A DNA stretch of 64,000 nt from Plazaster borealis (taxonomy: Eukaryota > Echinodermata > Asteroidea > Forcipulatida > Labidiasteridae). The stretch covers positions 21,534,135-21,598,134 of the forward strand of contig CM037462.1 of NCBI GenBank assembly GCA_021014325.1, in the 5' to 3' direction. Positions within the stretch are counted from its first letter, which is position 1. Each line of letters begins with the position of its first letter. Both the position numbers and the translations under genes were made by a program. Below are positions 20,922 to 32,032 of the stretch, in pieces. The notes under the pieces were generated by a model. It searched no databases. It was not told the DNA's origin and saw only the letters and a list, made by a program, of their open reading frames with translations.

Positions 20922-22229
20922 GGCGTGTCAAACGTTGCAATATTCGATAATGTACAATGTATGTGCGATGTTTCTCATATATATGCGATGATTGTCACAC
21001 ATGTGCGATATTCGTTTTATGTATGCAATATATATGCAACTTGATCCCCGTATCCGTAATGTTTTAGATTGGGCCAGACTATACTGTGGACGGTATAGTA
21101 TGGCTCCTATGGTTCAATGAGATGGGCGTTAGGGTTTAACTGATGGTCAGGGAACGAGACTGGCTGCACTCCACAATCCATGACCGCACCAGACTGAAGC
21201 TAACCGCGGATTGGGCCAGATTTTCCATCCGCGGATTCGGGGGTTGGCCAGCCGCGTATTCTATAATCCGATAGACCACACCACCTAGCTGGGCACACTT
21301 AATTTTGGAGGTGATTTAATCCGATCACTAATTAATAATTAGCCGCTAGAATACACGCAATTCTCTATAACACGTTAGGGTATTGGTAAAGTTGTACACA
21401 AGACTCTATAATGAATGTACTCGCCGTTAAGCGGGATGAATAAAAAATGCGTTAAAATTTTGTAACAGGCTCAAAAATCAAGACTGAAACAGCATTATGA
21501 TGTAGTTGTAATGTGTTTTATTCCATTTTTCCAACAGTGGAAACCGCGCGCAGCCAGCGCTGTACAAAACTATATCTCTTTAAAACCTAACTCCTTGCAG
21601 AATGGTGTCTTGAGAACAACTGAACTTAGATTATGAAAACAGACCCACAGGAACCAGTGTACAGCAATCCTGGGCTATGACTAAGCTAATGAATAAACAT
21701 GAAACAACTATCAATACAAAGGAATATGCAAATGAGACTAGTGCTACTTGTGACTTCTCAAGCTCCAATAAACAAAGACCATGGGGTGCAAAGATTAAGA
21801 TTAAGATTCCCTGTAAAATGAAATCTAATGGCATGAAAGACAAAGAAGTAATCAATATAAGAGTAAAACCATGGAGGTCTACCTTTTTGTAAAAATCAAA
21901 GGGAATAAGCAGAGAAAACAAAACCATACAGTTTCCACCTGTCACAATTTGAAAAAATAGGAGACAGAATTTTCACCACATGGATTCTAATTTTCCTGAA
22001 TACGCGGCTGGCCAACCCCCGAATCCGCGGATGGAAAATCTGGCCTAATACGCGGGTAGCTTCAGTCTGGTATTTTATTCAAGTCTCATTCCCTGACCAT
22101 CAGTCTAGTTAAACCTGTACGCCCACCTCAGTGAACCATACTATACCATCCATAGTCTGGCCCGATCTAAAACATCAAGGATACGGGGATCAAGTGGACA
22201 GGAAGCCATACTATATCCCACAATTCCGT

Positions 22230-22560
22230 TTTCGCACATATAAAGAACGAACATCAAATATACATTGGTGTAACATCGCACATGTATATTAAATTATCGC
22301 ATATGTATATCACAAAACATCGCATACAAATGATCGCATATATTATATATTAAAAAATTATCAAATATATATCAAAAAGTATCGCATATATTAACCAATT
22401 ATCGCACGATCGCATATAATATATATTAAAAAATTATCGCATATATATAAAAAATAATCGCATATATTAAAGTATTATCGCATATATATTACAAATTATC
22501 ACATATATATTGCAAATTATCGCACATATATTACAAATTATTGCATATAGATTACATATA
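22230..22560. repeat. Degenerate ATCGCATATAT array in the right arm of the TIR element
   Basis: Imperfect repeats of (T)ATCGCATATAT(AT) with variable spacing. The motif also occurs singly in the left arm, so the array is a local expansion of TIR sequence. Confidence 0.7.
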
Positions 22561-22670
22561 TTGCATACATAAAACGAATATCACACTTGTGTGACAATCA
22601 TCACATATATATGAGAAACATCGCACATACATTGTACATTATCGAATATTGCAACGTCTGACACGCCATA

Positions 22671-24121
22671 CCCCTCGAGCGGCGTAGGGATGATGACTGG
22701 ATCGTTATCCTCCATCTTTGGTCGCCATCTTTCTTGACTGGTGTCCCGACGGCGTGCCTTCCGGAGACATGTTGTCAAACCGGGTGCCATTTTTTTCTCA
22801 CAGGTGATAGGTCCGCGTCTTTCCTTGGTTGTCGCTGTCCGCCCCAATTTCCCAACAGTCTTGATATAAGTTCATAGTAGTTTTATTAACTTTGATAACG
22901 TATTTTGTGCACATTTTATAAATAAAAATGATGTAAAATATTTCTCCACAAATTGTTATACCATTTTATGTCACTAAAAGTCCTTGGTTCCTTCAACACC
23001 TGGGTTGTCGCTGTCCGCCCCAATTTGTTGTCGCTGTCCGCCCCAATTTCCCAACAGTCTTAGTATAAGTTCATAGTAGTTTTATTAACTTTGATAAAAT
23101 ATTTTGTGCACATTTTATAAATAAAAATGATATAAAATATTTCTCCACAAATTGTTATACCATTTTATGTCCTTGGTTCTTGGTTCCTTCAACATTTATG
23201 TCTTTTCTGTGAACAGTCAGAAGCAGTGTGGCATGAATAAGGTAATTTCTCATGAATGCAATAAACAATCTGTTTCGGGGTACCCGTGGGTTGGGGTCTG
23301 CGTTGGTGTTCCGACGTGTACCCGCGATTGTGTGCAACGGCAGCCGGATACCCGCATTGGTCGGCCATTGCGTGGGGGTGGTTAGGGTCTGCGTTGATGT
23401 TCCGACGTCTCCCCGCGAAAGCGTGCAACGGTAGCTGGACACCCGCATTGGTCGGCCCTTGCGTGTTTCATACCCGTCAGGCATGGGGTTTTTTTGCGGC
23501 GGGGTTATAGTCTGTAGCGGAGCTTGCGTGAGGGTCAGATGATTTGTGGGTGTTGATATTGGGATAAACTTTGCATATTCAAAACATAATTTTGTTTTTT
23601 TCTAACGGGTGGTTGGTCCGCGTCTTTCCTCGATGCTCACTGTCCGCCACGTTTTCCCATGTTTTCAGTTTCATTTTTTTTAAATATCATTTCGCTGAAA
23701 GATACATGTTTTTTATACGTGTAAAGAGCGATGGAAAAAAAGTCTTACGGGTAATAAAATATATATTAATATATTAAAAAACCTACATATCATGCCAAGC
23801 ATGCATCATTGACAAGTATATCCTTCCCAAATATTAAAACTCAACCCCAACTTATGCTTCGTCGTCGACAAAAGGGGGCGAGAAGGGTGAGGGAAGGCGA
23901 CGTTTCGAACCCACTCAACATCTTTTACATGCCCAACACCTTTTTCATCAATTAGCTTCATGCGTACTGATTTTAAATATCTTTACCAAACTAATTCAGA
24001 AAATGATAGGCTCTGATACCCTCTCCAATTACCCCCCTTACCCCACTTTCCGAACACAAAAATTGCGCCAACCTAGCGGGTGCCGCGCGAAGCGCGGCAT
24101 CCCGCTGGTATGTAAGTAATA
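22671..24121. repeat. Repeat-rich intergenic stretch with two local tandem duplications
   Basis: A unit containing TGTCGCTGTCCGCCCCAATT, then TCCCAACAGTCTT and a TTTATTAACTTTGATAA segment, occurs at about 22825-23010 and again at about 23030-23200. A GC-rich 91-bp unit (GGTCTGCGTTGRTGTTCCGA ... CCCGCATTGGTCGGCC) occurs at 23295 and 23386. On the minus strand, 22660-22800 reads MAPGLTTCLRKARRRDTSQE and further, a possible exon but without support. No recognised gene. Confidence 0.5.
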
Positions 24122-24288
24122 AGGGAATAAAAGAGTGGCGACGAGTTCTTAAACGGCCGTTTAAAACCGGCAGGGTCGTGGCCGTGCGATAAAGGCCCGA
24201 GCCGAAGGCGAGGGCCTTTATCGCACGGCCACGACCCTGCAAGGTTTTAAACGGCCGTTTAAGAACGAGTCACTACTCATTTATTCCC
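24122..24288. repeat. Near-perfect 167-bp palindrome
   Basis: Arms of about 77 bp around a 13-base loop (GAGCCGAAGGCGA). The inner 27 bp or so pair without fault (CAGGGTCGTGGCCGTGCGAT then AAAGGCCC), the middle includes AAACGGCCGTTTAA, itself palindromic, and the outer part (GGGAATAAA...ACGAGTTCTTAA) pairs with a few mismatches. It is GC-rich against an AT-rich background. Likely a MITE or the head of a foldback unit. Confidence 0.85.
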
Positions 24289-24824
24289 ATTCATAAATGC
24301 CTTTTTGTTAAAAAGTGAAAGTATAAGAAAAAATCGGTGGTAAACAGACAATCTCTGACATCAAAGTTTGTACATTTTCAAAAAACTTTTGTAAAATTCT
24401 GTTTTGTGCGCGTTGGGTTGTGTGTACGCGCGTGTACAAAAAGATTAGGCTACGCGCGGGAACTATAGCCATGTATTGCGTTCCGCGTAAGTAAATTGGC
24501 GGAGCTTGCGCGTCCAATACGCGAAGCCCAGCCGGTTATAAACACTCTTGGCCGTGCATTATCATCCGTTTAAACACCCCCACGTGACGTGCTCTCCACC
24601 AATAGGAATAGCGAAACTGTCTGGGGTATTTATGAATGGTTGTTTATAAATAATAGTTACATAAGTGGCAAGGTCGTACCACCGCAGTACCACCGCAGCG
24701 TGCTGCCACCAATAGTTCAAGATCGGTGAAGGATTGGTGTATAAGCCAATGGCCTGTGGCTACATATGCTGGTTCTCGTTAATAATTTCAATTGTATGTG
24801 TGTGAGCGTGTCAATCCTTTCAAA
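24289..24824. other. Intergenic; no recognised gene
   Basis: Contains the inverted copy (24660-24760) of the repeat at 13715-13830. Otherwise I see short ORFs without domains. Confidence 0.4.
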
Positions 24825-25145
24825 CCGAGGACTTTAACAAAAGGTATCCGGGTGTTTGACAGAGCGAAGACGTCCTCGCTTCGTTTTCGTGTACAAACCC
24901 AATGGGGACGTCGCTAAAAAAATGTCCAAACAATGGGAGAACAAAGAGAAGTCCTCGGTAAGCGGTATTTACAAACATGTGTGTGTGTGTGGACACACGG
25001 AAGGGCATATGTGGGGTCCTGACAACAATGGAACAATTGACCCCACAAGGTCATTTCAATAGCAACAATTGGGCCCCACAAGGGAATTCTTCAGAAAAGG
25101 GAATAATAGAACAACAATAGCAGTACCCCACAAACCGGATCCGTA
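24825..25145 (+). repeat. Interspersed repeat with GAGGACTTTAACAAAAGG and GTGGGGTCC modules, copy 1
   Basis: Modules ACCGAGGACTTTAACAAAAG, GACGTCCTCGCTTCGTTTTC, CCAATGGGGACGTCGCTAAA and AACAATGGGAGAACAAAGAG occur here and, in inverted orientation, at 29553-29705 and 29745-29900. A second module series with ACAACAATGGAACAATTGAC and CCCCACAAG matches 30110-30240 inverted. The small ORF reading VYKPNGDVAKK is present in all copies, but the frames break. Confidence 0.65.
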
Positions 25146-25287
25146 AGGATGGGTGTGTGTGTGTATGTGAAACACCCGATGGAAACCTGGACCTATACAC
25201 ACCACAAATGAAACCACTGGCTGATACCAATAATGGAGCTGACAAAGCGGAAACACGCTGAGCGGGAAAGGTCACCCACAGTGCTTG

Positions 25288-26228
25288 TGTGACATGGCTG
25301 GATAATCCTTATGATTTTTGTACTTGTTTACTTTCTCCTGATTTATTGTTAAGTTTGTTGCTGTAAATTCATTGTAGTTTTCATTTTTGTATTTTAAACA
25401 TTGTTGAGGACAACAATGGGTTTAAGTAGTGACGAGTGTGACAGAAGTAGGAAAACCTTTGTTCAGTAGGAGACCAGTTACCCTTCCACTGTTTATGTTT
25501 CCAATTTAATCTCTTCTAGCACCCTGTACAAGTTAATTTCTAGGAATGTTCTGTTATAAACAACCCTCTTGCTTAATCCTTAATCCTTGTAGTGGTTAGT
25601 CACCCCTGTAATTTACTTCAGATAGCAGCCTGGCAGCGCAAGGGGAACACTCCACATTTATGTGTTCTCCCACCATCACGATTGATTTTTATGTTTAAGT
25701 TTTGCCTGCGTCAAGTAATCACTGCTATATGGACTCGGTTTTAAAGCCATTTCGATTTTAATTTGTAATCTTCTTTGGCACTGTGTTGGTTTTTAGTTTT
25801 TGTTTGGTTTAGATTCCACTCGATTTATTGCTGTACATCAATCACTGTGTTGGTTTTTAGTTTTTGTTTGGTTTAGATTTCACTCGATTTATTGCTGTAC
25901 ATCAATCACTGTGTTTTGTTTTGTTGTTTTTAGTGGTTTAAATTCTGTTAGTTCAGTAGTGTTACATTGGTCTTGGTTTAGATTTCATTCGATTTATTGT
26001 TGTACATTGAATCACTGGTCTTGCTTTTGGTCATTATCTTATAATCAATAAACTTATTTTTAGTTTGCTTGTTGAGAAACTTACAAATTGAGTCACTGTC
26101 CCACTTTTTGCATTTCCTCGCGTTTTTACCCTATCCGATCTTGGTTTTTCTCATTTGTTCAAGCGAGTCCCCCAACAGTTAGTGTTTTTATTTAGTTTTA
26201 TTCAAGTGATCCATTTTTCCAGGTTACA
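25288..26228 (+). mobile_element. Solo LTR of the same Gypsy family as 14993-17697
   Basis: Begins TGTGACATGGCTGGATAATC and ends TTTCCAGGTTACA, the strand-sense ends of the Gypsy LTR. At 941 bp it is longer than the 831-bp LTRs because a segment of about 64 bp (GGTTTTTAGTTTTTGTTTGG ... TTGCTGTACATCAATCACTG) is tandemly duplicated. No internal sequence, so it arose by LTR-LTR recombination. Flanks CTTG (25284-25287) and TTTG (26229-26232) may be a mutated 4-bp target duplication. Confidence 0.8.
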
Positions 26229-26789
26229 TTTGCGTAGTTTGTACAAAAGGTCATTTATTGCTTCGATCAGATTTCATCATTATTCAAAAGTTCTACAAGG
26301 CACGTGACTAGAACAAACCCGGTGATGCTATTGGAGAATAGCGTTACATTCGGTCGTCAATGGTCAATTTAAATGTGGAAAGTTCACTGATTATGAAACC
26401 AGAAATGAGAAATTTAAAGGCCCTGTAGGCCTACACGTTTGGAAATTGTCAAAGACCAGTGTTCTCACTTGGTGTATCTTATGGTGTTCCAAAGATGACA
26501 GGTCGCGTCGCCGTCGCCGTCGCCGTCGCCGTCCCCGTCCATCGCCGTCCCCGTCCCCGTCGCCGGACTCTTGAGGGTCTGCACGCACGAACAGACGTAT
26601 GAAGCCCAATTCGTTGCCACAACCACGCACATTGCAACGGCTGTGTTTGTGGCTTCATGTATGAAGAAACGATACATTTTATAAGGACAGGAGTTTCATA
26701 CGAAAGCTAAACTGAAAGTAGCCAGTTTTATTTGTGTATACAATCTAGAACGCCCATGGTTTAGATCTTGTGAAAGGATGATAATAAAC
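26229..26789. other. Intergenic with a CGCCGT hexanucleotide array
   Basis: A (CGCCGT/CCCCGT)n array lies at 26505-26572. Near 26413-26475 is a partial MITE related to 48551-48920 (CCTACACGTTTGGAAATTGT, CAAAGACCAGTGTTCTCA). No recognised gene. Confidence 0.5.
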
Positions 26790-27847
26790 CAGGCGCGGCT
26801 CTACGGGGGGGGGGCTGGGGGGGGCTTTAGCCCCCAAACTTTTGTCTAGCCCCCCCCCCCCCAAAAAAAAAAATGCAAAGGAAAAAGAAGAAGAAGAAGA
26901 TACATGCTGGAAAATACTGAATCTTCATTAGAAATTAAAATAAATAGATTCGTACGGTCTTGTCACATATACTACAGTATTGGCCTAGACTACACGTACG
27001 GTTAAATGTTTTACATCGGACAATTGCCCGGTGCTTATGGAATTTGCGGTTTCCGCAGGCGCGCGCTTCCGCCTCATTTTGTTTTGTATTACATGAACAT
27101 AGATGATGTCAGAAATGCAACGGCGTTTTGTTCAGAACAACGATGTTATCCAGGCCTGCATTGCATGCGACCCAGCTAACCCAGAATCAGATCGCTTTCT
27201 TCGTCTTGCTGACATGGAACCTATGATTGCAAAGTTTCCAAACATTAACATAGACCCCAATAACCTGGAGCATCAGGTAGCTGTGGCACATCAAATGTTT
27301 CTATGCACCGGGTTCAACGGAGGAAACCATGGAACGGTTGTTTAAATTGAAATCAGCATTCCCTGACCTCCTCCGCTTCTTCCAACTGGTCTGTACCATC
27401 CAGGTTACATCAGCAACAGCAGAGAGAAGTTTTTCCACGATGAAAAGAGTAAAAACATATTTACGTGCTACCATGAGCAACAGCCGACTGACCCATCTAT
27501 GTGGCCTCGCAATATAGCGCGACATGACACAGGAACTACTCCAACATCCCGACAAAGTTGTCGATGAGTTTGCCCGAAAAGGACGCCGCATTTCACTAAT
27601 CAAGTAGACATGAGCTTTTCAAACAATGTAAATATATGCCTATCCCATAAAATTCTCAATCAAAGTCGTTAGTGGAAAACCTCTCTCTTCTGTTGCTGAT
27701 GTAACAGGGATGGTTTATGCACGAAAAATGCGCTATATATCTTGCTTTTCGACTCCCAAAATGAAATAGAAGTAGCGATAGTTAGAGGGTGACGTCACGT
27801 GAAAAAGGTCTAGCCCCCCGAAACTTGTGGCTCTAGAACCGCGCCTG
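26790..27847 (+). mobile_element. Internally deleted hAT transposon with TIRs and 8-bp target duplication
   Basis: The left end CAGGCGCGGCTCTA and the inverted right end CAGGCGCGGTTCTA form TIRs typical of hAT elements; the adjoining G-run (GGGGGGGGGGCT) is also seen in ZMYM-type hATs. Flanking octamers TAATAAAC (26782-26789) and TAATAGAC (27848-27855) match at 7 of 8 positions, the hAT duplication length. The whole element is only 1.06 kb and holds just the C-terminal part of the transposase. Confidence 0.8.
27103..27607 (+). pseudogene. hAT transposase C-terminal remnant
   Basis: The first frame (27103-27345) encodes RRFVQNNDVIQACIACDPAN and PNINIDPNNLEHQVAVAHQ. A frame change near 27330 is followed by SAFPDLLRFFQLVCTIQVTS, ATAERSFSTMKRVKTYLRAT and MSNSRLTHL, the hAT dimerisation domain. 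A stop follows GLAI, and in the same frame the natural end (DEFARKGRRISLIK, stop at 27605) is still legible. The N-terminal two thirds, including the BED finger and most of the catalytic core, are absent. Confidence 0.8.
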
Positions 27848-27858
27848 TAATAGACTAT

Positions 27859-28021
27859 TATCATGCTGCCACACCATCTTGGTCATGTTCCCTTTATCCA
27901 AAAAAGGTGATGAATGCTAGTATTCATTGCACTGAAAAAGGAACCAGACTTGTTTTCGTCCAGCCTCAGTTTGGTTCCATTGGTTTAGACTGGAGAAAAT
28001 CAAGATGGCCACACCATGATA
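27859..28021. mobile_element. Short MITE-like element with TATCATG ends
   Basis: TATCATGCTGCCACACCATC and, inverted from the right end, TATCATGGTGTGGCCATCTT share end sequence; pairing is imperfect. It directly abuts the hAT target duplication. No ORF. Confidence 0.45.
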
Positions 28022-28064
28022 AAGGCCAATGAGGATTAGTTTGGATCACTCTAGTATTAAAGGC

Positions 28065-28473
28065 TGCACCACACTAAATAGGCCAAAATTCAAGCGCCAA
28101 ACTGATTATCGTAGGCCCTCAAAATCTGTTGAATAATAATGTTTTTGGGGTCATGCAACTATAGATTGTGTAATTATGACAAGTTTAACCTGTGGGTTCT
28201 GTGCTTCAACTTTTGAGGAGACTTGATAAATTTAGGCTTTAAAGTTGGTCCTATTTGGCTTGAGAAGTGGAGAAGTGCTTCGTGAAAACTGGCAGCAAGT
28301 CGGTTTTGGGAAAAGCACATTTTCGGGGGTGTTTTTTCCTGGGGCAAAAATTCCAAACGGTTGACCCGAAAAAATATGTTTGATTGGTTGAGAGATTTTA
28401 AATATTGTTTGAGTATTTTTGAATACTTGGCATTTAGCATTGGTTGCCATGGGAGTTTATTTAGTGTGGTGCA
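28065..28473. mobile_element. 409-bp MITE with 16-bp TIRs
   Basis: TGCACCACACTAAATA at 28065-28080 is repeated exactly, inverted, at 28458-28473. The minus-strand ORFs inside are not convincing. Confidence 0.65.
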
Positions 28474-29552
28474 CCAGTGCAGGTACCTTGTCCATTGATT
28501 CGTATGAGACTTCACGATGATGCGTCATACGGTGTTATATATATACTTGTAGTATGTTTTTGCCTCCCGTCGTCTGCTGAGTTTCCCCTGTCGACCCCAG
28601 ATCACCTTCTACCCTTTTAGGCTTTTGCTTGTTACTTTCAAGTTTCTGTATGCGTTGTATTACACAAAAATTAGGGTAGTTTTCAAATACTAATTGAACT
28701 TTGTGTGTACATATTGTATACTTGTATGTCGTTTTACCTATTTGTCAGTGGAAATCAAATAATGTCTATGTTTGTATGTAAATGTGGACAATAAATGCTA
28801 TCAAATCTATCCAATAATTCTGAAATTTTTGTATTATGAATAAACACAACAGTTTGACTGTAGACCGAAGGATGGAATGTAAAGTAAACTTTTAAAATAA
28901 TCATAATTATTGTTGTGATTTGAAAAGGCTGAGTTTTTTTTTTTTAGTGTAAACAAAAACGAATGACGAGAGTGACAAAAGGGAAGAGTGGGAGGATTCC
29001 TGGATTGAAACTTTTTTCAAGAGTGATAATAAACGCTCCTTGAAAAGCGTGAATCACATTCATAATAGTGTTATTTCCTCTACAGAAGAGCCAAATACCG
29101 TAATGTACACTTTGGTATGTAAGGTATTATACAGGATTGGTAGAGCTGACAAAACAGTCGCAGACAGTGTTCATGTATTGTGTGACCAACCTTATACATG
29201 AAAAAACAAACCTGTACAAATTTTGGCTTAAACTGTTGTGTGAGTCAGGCGAAAATAGTGAAAAATCATGCACAATTTTCAGCATGTGAACACATTGTCC
29301 TTAGTTTTGGTTGTAACAACCGACTTCATTTCAGAGGGAAGTGTTTCACACACAAAATGGTTTTAGTAGGAACTTTATAATTAGTAAGCTTTCAGACTAA
29401 AATCAATCAATTATGATTTGTATCCTTACCAATCCTGTATGATACCTTTGATTTATTGAGAATTTCACATATAGGACAAGTGGACTCAAGTGCAATCGAG
29501 GTATCAATAAAATTGTCAGCCCCCCCCCCCACACACACACACGTATGTGTAA
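28474..29552. other. Intergenic; possible 3' end of an unidentified transcript or element
   Basis: 28550-28810 looks like a 3' untranslated region: T-rich, low in ORFs, with AATAAA at about 28791. The matching gene or LINE body is not recognised upstream. From 28850 to 29400 there are pieces of interspersed MITE-like repeats (GTAAGCTTTCAGACTAAAAT near the end, compare 39600-39730). No recognised gene. Confidence 0.35.
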
Positions 29553-30261
29553 GGTGTGAACCGAGGACTTCTCTTTGTTCTCCCATTGTTTGGACATAGT
29601 TTTTTTCAACGACGTCCCCATTGGTTTTGTACACGAAATCAAAGCGAGGACGTCCTCGGTACACCTTTTCCCCGGATCCCTTTTGTTAAAGTCCTCGGTT
29701 TGAATGCGTAGACATACCCACAAATACACACACGTTTGTGATTCCGCTAATCCCGGACTTCTCTTTGTTTTCCCATTGTTTGTACATAGTTGTTTTTTTG
29801 CGACGTCCCCATTGGGTTTGTACACAAAAACGAAGCGAGTACGTCCTCGCTCTGTCAAACACCCGGATCCTTTTTGATAAAGTCCTCAGTTTCAATGGAT
29901 AGACACGCTCACAAACACACGCAGCCATCTTGAAAATGCATCCTTGTGGAGCATTCTTTTGTTCTTTCCTTTGTCTCTGCACTTAACAGTTTCCCATAGA
30001 CTTTGTACACAAATTTCCTTGTGGAGCACCCCGGTCTTTAGAATTTTCCTATGGAGTCCTTTTATTTTCCCTTTTTTGTTTTGTCCTTGGTCTCCATAAG
30101 GTACCAAAAGTGAGCAAAACCTTACGGATCCAGTTTGTGGGGTCCTGCTAATGTTGTTCTATTATTCCCTTTTTAAAAGAATTCTCTTGTGTGTTCCAGT
30201 TTGAACAAAGAATTATCTTGTGGGGTCCATTGTTCCATTGTGTAAAAGACCCTAAAGGGCA
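29553..30261 (-). repeat. Interspersed repeat modules, inverted copies of 24825-25145
   Basis: Two tandem inverted copies (29553-29705 and 29745-29900) of the GAGGACTTTAACAAAAGG...GGGAGAACAAAGAG module, followed by modules around TTGTGGGGTCC (30110-30240). Pieces with CTTGTGGAGCACC (about 29945, 30013) look like further degenerate copies. Minus-strand ORFs here are repeat read-through and not a gene. Confidence 0.6.
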
Positions 30262-31110
30262 CTCCCGTAAGCTCACAGCTCTGTATTTGCAGTCACTCTT
30301 TGGACATTCCTTTGTTCTCTACACTTAAGGATATTTCTATTCTTCAACACTGTAAAAAAAAAAGTGTTGACATGTGTAAGTCCACATAGTGTGTCAAGTC
30401 CCAGCATTATGTGGACCTCTTTTGTTCTCAGGTCCACACTTCGTATGTAGCGTTAAAACACACCCACACCCACACACACAGCAGGGGCTAATATTAAGGT
30501 GCACTTTGGAGGGGTCGATAATGAAGAATCGCTCCAAATTTATGGAACTTGAGGTTTTCATTATTAGCAAGTGTCTGTCAGACCAAAAGTTTCGTTTCTG
30601 GGTTGAGAGAGTGATGCTACCCCCACCCCAGCTTAAAGTTTAAAATAAGGCATGCCCCACCTCTTGCTTGTTGTCCCATGTCACATTTTACATGCAATTG
30701 CTTCCATATTTTCGCATGTAGGAAACAACTTAAATAAACCCATTCATAACCATATTGTGCAAACAAAGAATATTTTTGGAATCAGTTTATTCATTTCCTC
30801 ATATTTTACTTCAATTCTAAAAAGATATATTATTTTGGTTGATGACATTGGGGAAATACAGGGACAGTATTAAAAGGCTTATGAAAAAACCCGTATGTGA
30901 TACAAATTAGGTACGATCACTGATCTCTATCAGTGGGTACTGGTACGATATATTATTATCTAGCCCTCGCAAATGACGTCACAAGCCCAAACAGCGCCCT
31001 CACTGAGGTCAAAGAAAGACCTATAACTGGCTGAGAGTTGTATGGGGCGTGTACACGCTTCCATTGTTTGGCCTGAGCGATTTCCCTGAGACTTCCTCCG
31101 TGGACTTGGT
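30262..31110. other. Intergenic; no recognised gene
   Basis: Mixed sequence with a (CA)n run near 30464-30480. The segment 30960-31060 (TCACAAGCCCAAACAGCGCC...CACTGAGGTC) has a diverged counterpart in the receptor gene near 44430-44500, a probable old repeat. Confidence 0.3.
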
Positions 31111-31170
31111 CCGGAGTCCGGAGTCCGGAGCCCGGAGCCCCGGAGTCCGGAGCCCGGAGCCCGGAGCCCA
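31111..31170. repeat. Heptanucleotide array (CCGGAGT/CCGGAGC)n
   Basis: Eight to nine imperfect copies of CCGGAGT or CCGGAGCC in tandem. Confidence 0.85.
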
Positions 31171-31613
31171 GAATTGAAACACAATAACTATTACAGAAAG
31201 CGTACAAACTGATAATCAGAGCTTTCAAACGATTAATTGTAAACTTTAGTAGAGTGCGAGAGGTCGCTTTCCACGCATCCCGGTCCATGGCTTCAGTGAA
31301 CTGGTGGATACTATAGCAAATACACATAATGTACACTTAGGAGTTTTCTTGATAAGCAATTAATAGCCAAGTAAATCAGGATTCAATAGCCCAGGTATGA
31401 CTCATTTTTTGTATGCTATCATGTTGTATGCAACAGAGGTGTCCAACCTATGGGCGAGGGCTTCGAAGGAATGCTTTCATGTAAAAATGACTTTTTTCGC
31501 CCCATAATATTGCTGAAATACATGGACTCTCATCTGTCACCATTGATTAAATCATGGCTAAGTTTTAAAACCATTAATAATAATAGGACCTGGGGCCAAT
31601 TTCACGCTTGTGG
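31171..31613. other. Intergenic; no recognised gene
   Basis: AT-rich, no domain-bearing ORF and no clear repeat. Confidence 0.3.
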
Positions 31614-32032
31614 CGTGTCGTGGCCGAGCGGATAAGAACACCGAACTCAAGCTCTCGTGTTTCTGATCAGCAGAGTGTTGGTTCGAATCCCAGTCGTGAC
31701 ACCTGTGTCCTTAAGCAAGACACTTAACCACATGCTTCGTCCTTCGGATGGGACGTTAAGCCGTAGGTCCCGTGTGTTGTGTAATGCACGTAAAAGAACC
31801 CAGTGCACTTATCGAAAAGAGAAGGGGTTCGCCCCGGTGTTCCTGGTTTGATTGGCTGCATATTGCGACACAGCACCTTGTAAACCATTACATGGTGCTG
31901 AGTAAAGGACTTGGTCTCATACTTAGCTCCACAATAGCTTGCAGGAAAATAATGAACGTTAAAAGCGCCTTGAGCGTCACTGAGTGACGGATAATGTGCG
32001 CTATATAAGAAGCCACTATTATTATTATTATC
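31614..32032 (+). mobile_element. tRNA-Leu-derived SINE (family B) with L2-like 3' tail
   Basis: The head GTGTCGTGGCCGAGCGGATA (A box) and GGTTCGAATCCC (B box), with ACTCAAGCTCT where a Leu(CAA) anticodon arm would be, is tRNA-Leu-like. The body contains CCTTCGGATGGGACGTTAAG. The tail GCGCCTTGAGCGTCACTGAG, GATAATGTGCGCTATATAAG and (TTA)n resembles the tail of the LINE at 9925-11058. Other copies of the family head are at 32299, 43780-44025 (minus) and 47353. Confidence 0.8.

Larger units (their letters stand above)
13831..22670. mobile_element. TIR DNA element, split by a Penelope-like element (pieces 13831-13849 and 20922-22670)
   Basis: The left end TATGGCGTGTCAAACGTTG (13831-13849) and the right end, read inverted from 22670, TATGGCGTGTCAGACGTTGC, match. 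The left end resumes at 20922 after the Penelope insertion and continues CAATATTCGATAATGTACAA in both arms. The TIRs run about 120 bp closely, and similarity continues to about 21,270 (left) against about 22,000 (right). A TA dinucleotide at both outer edges would fit a Tc1/mariner-type TA duplication. The right arm is lengthened by a degenerate ATCGCATATAT array (about 22230-22560). The middle (21,350-21,990) has no recognisable transposase, so it is non-autonomous. Confidence 0.65.

Noticed and set aside
21631..21945. A 104-codon hydrophobic ORF on the minus strand inside the TIR element
   Set aside because: No recognisable domain; the hydrophobicity follows from T-rich sequence. Not a transposase.
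23155..23510. Overlapping ORFs on both strands in a GC-rich patch
   Set aside because: They arise from the 91-bp tandem duplication, and open frames on both strands are compositional.
31111..31170. A CRISPR-like array
   Set aside because: Heptanucleotide satellite without spacers. None of the tandem arrays in the window has unique spacers, and this is eukaryotic DNA.
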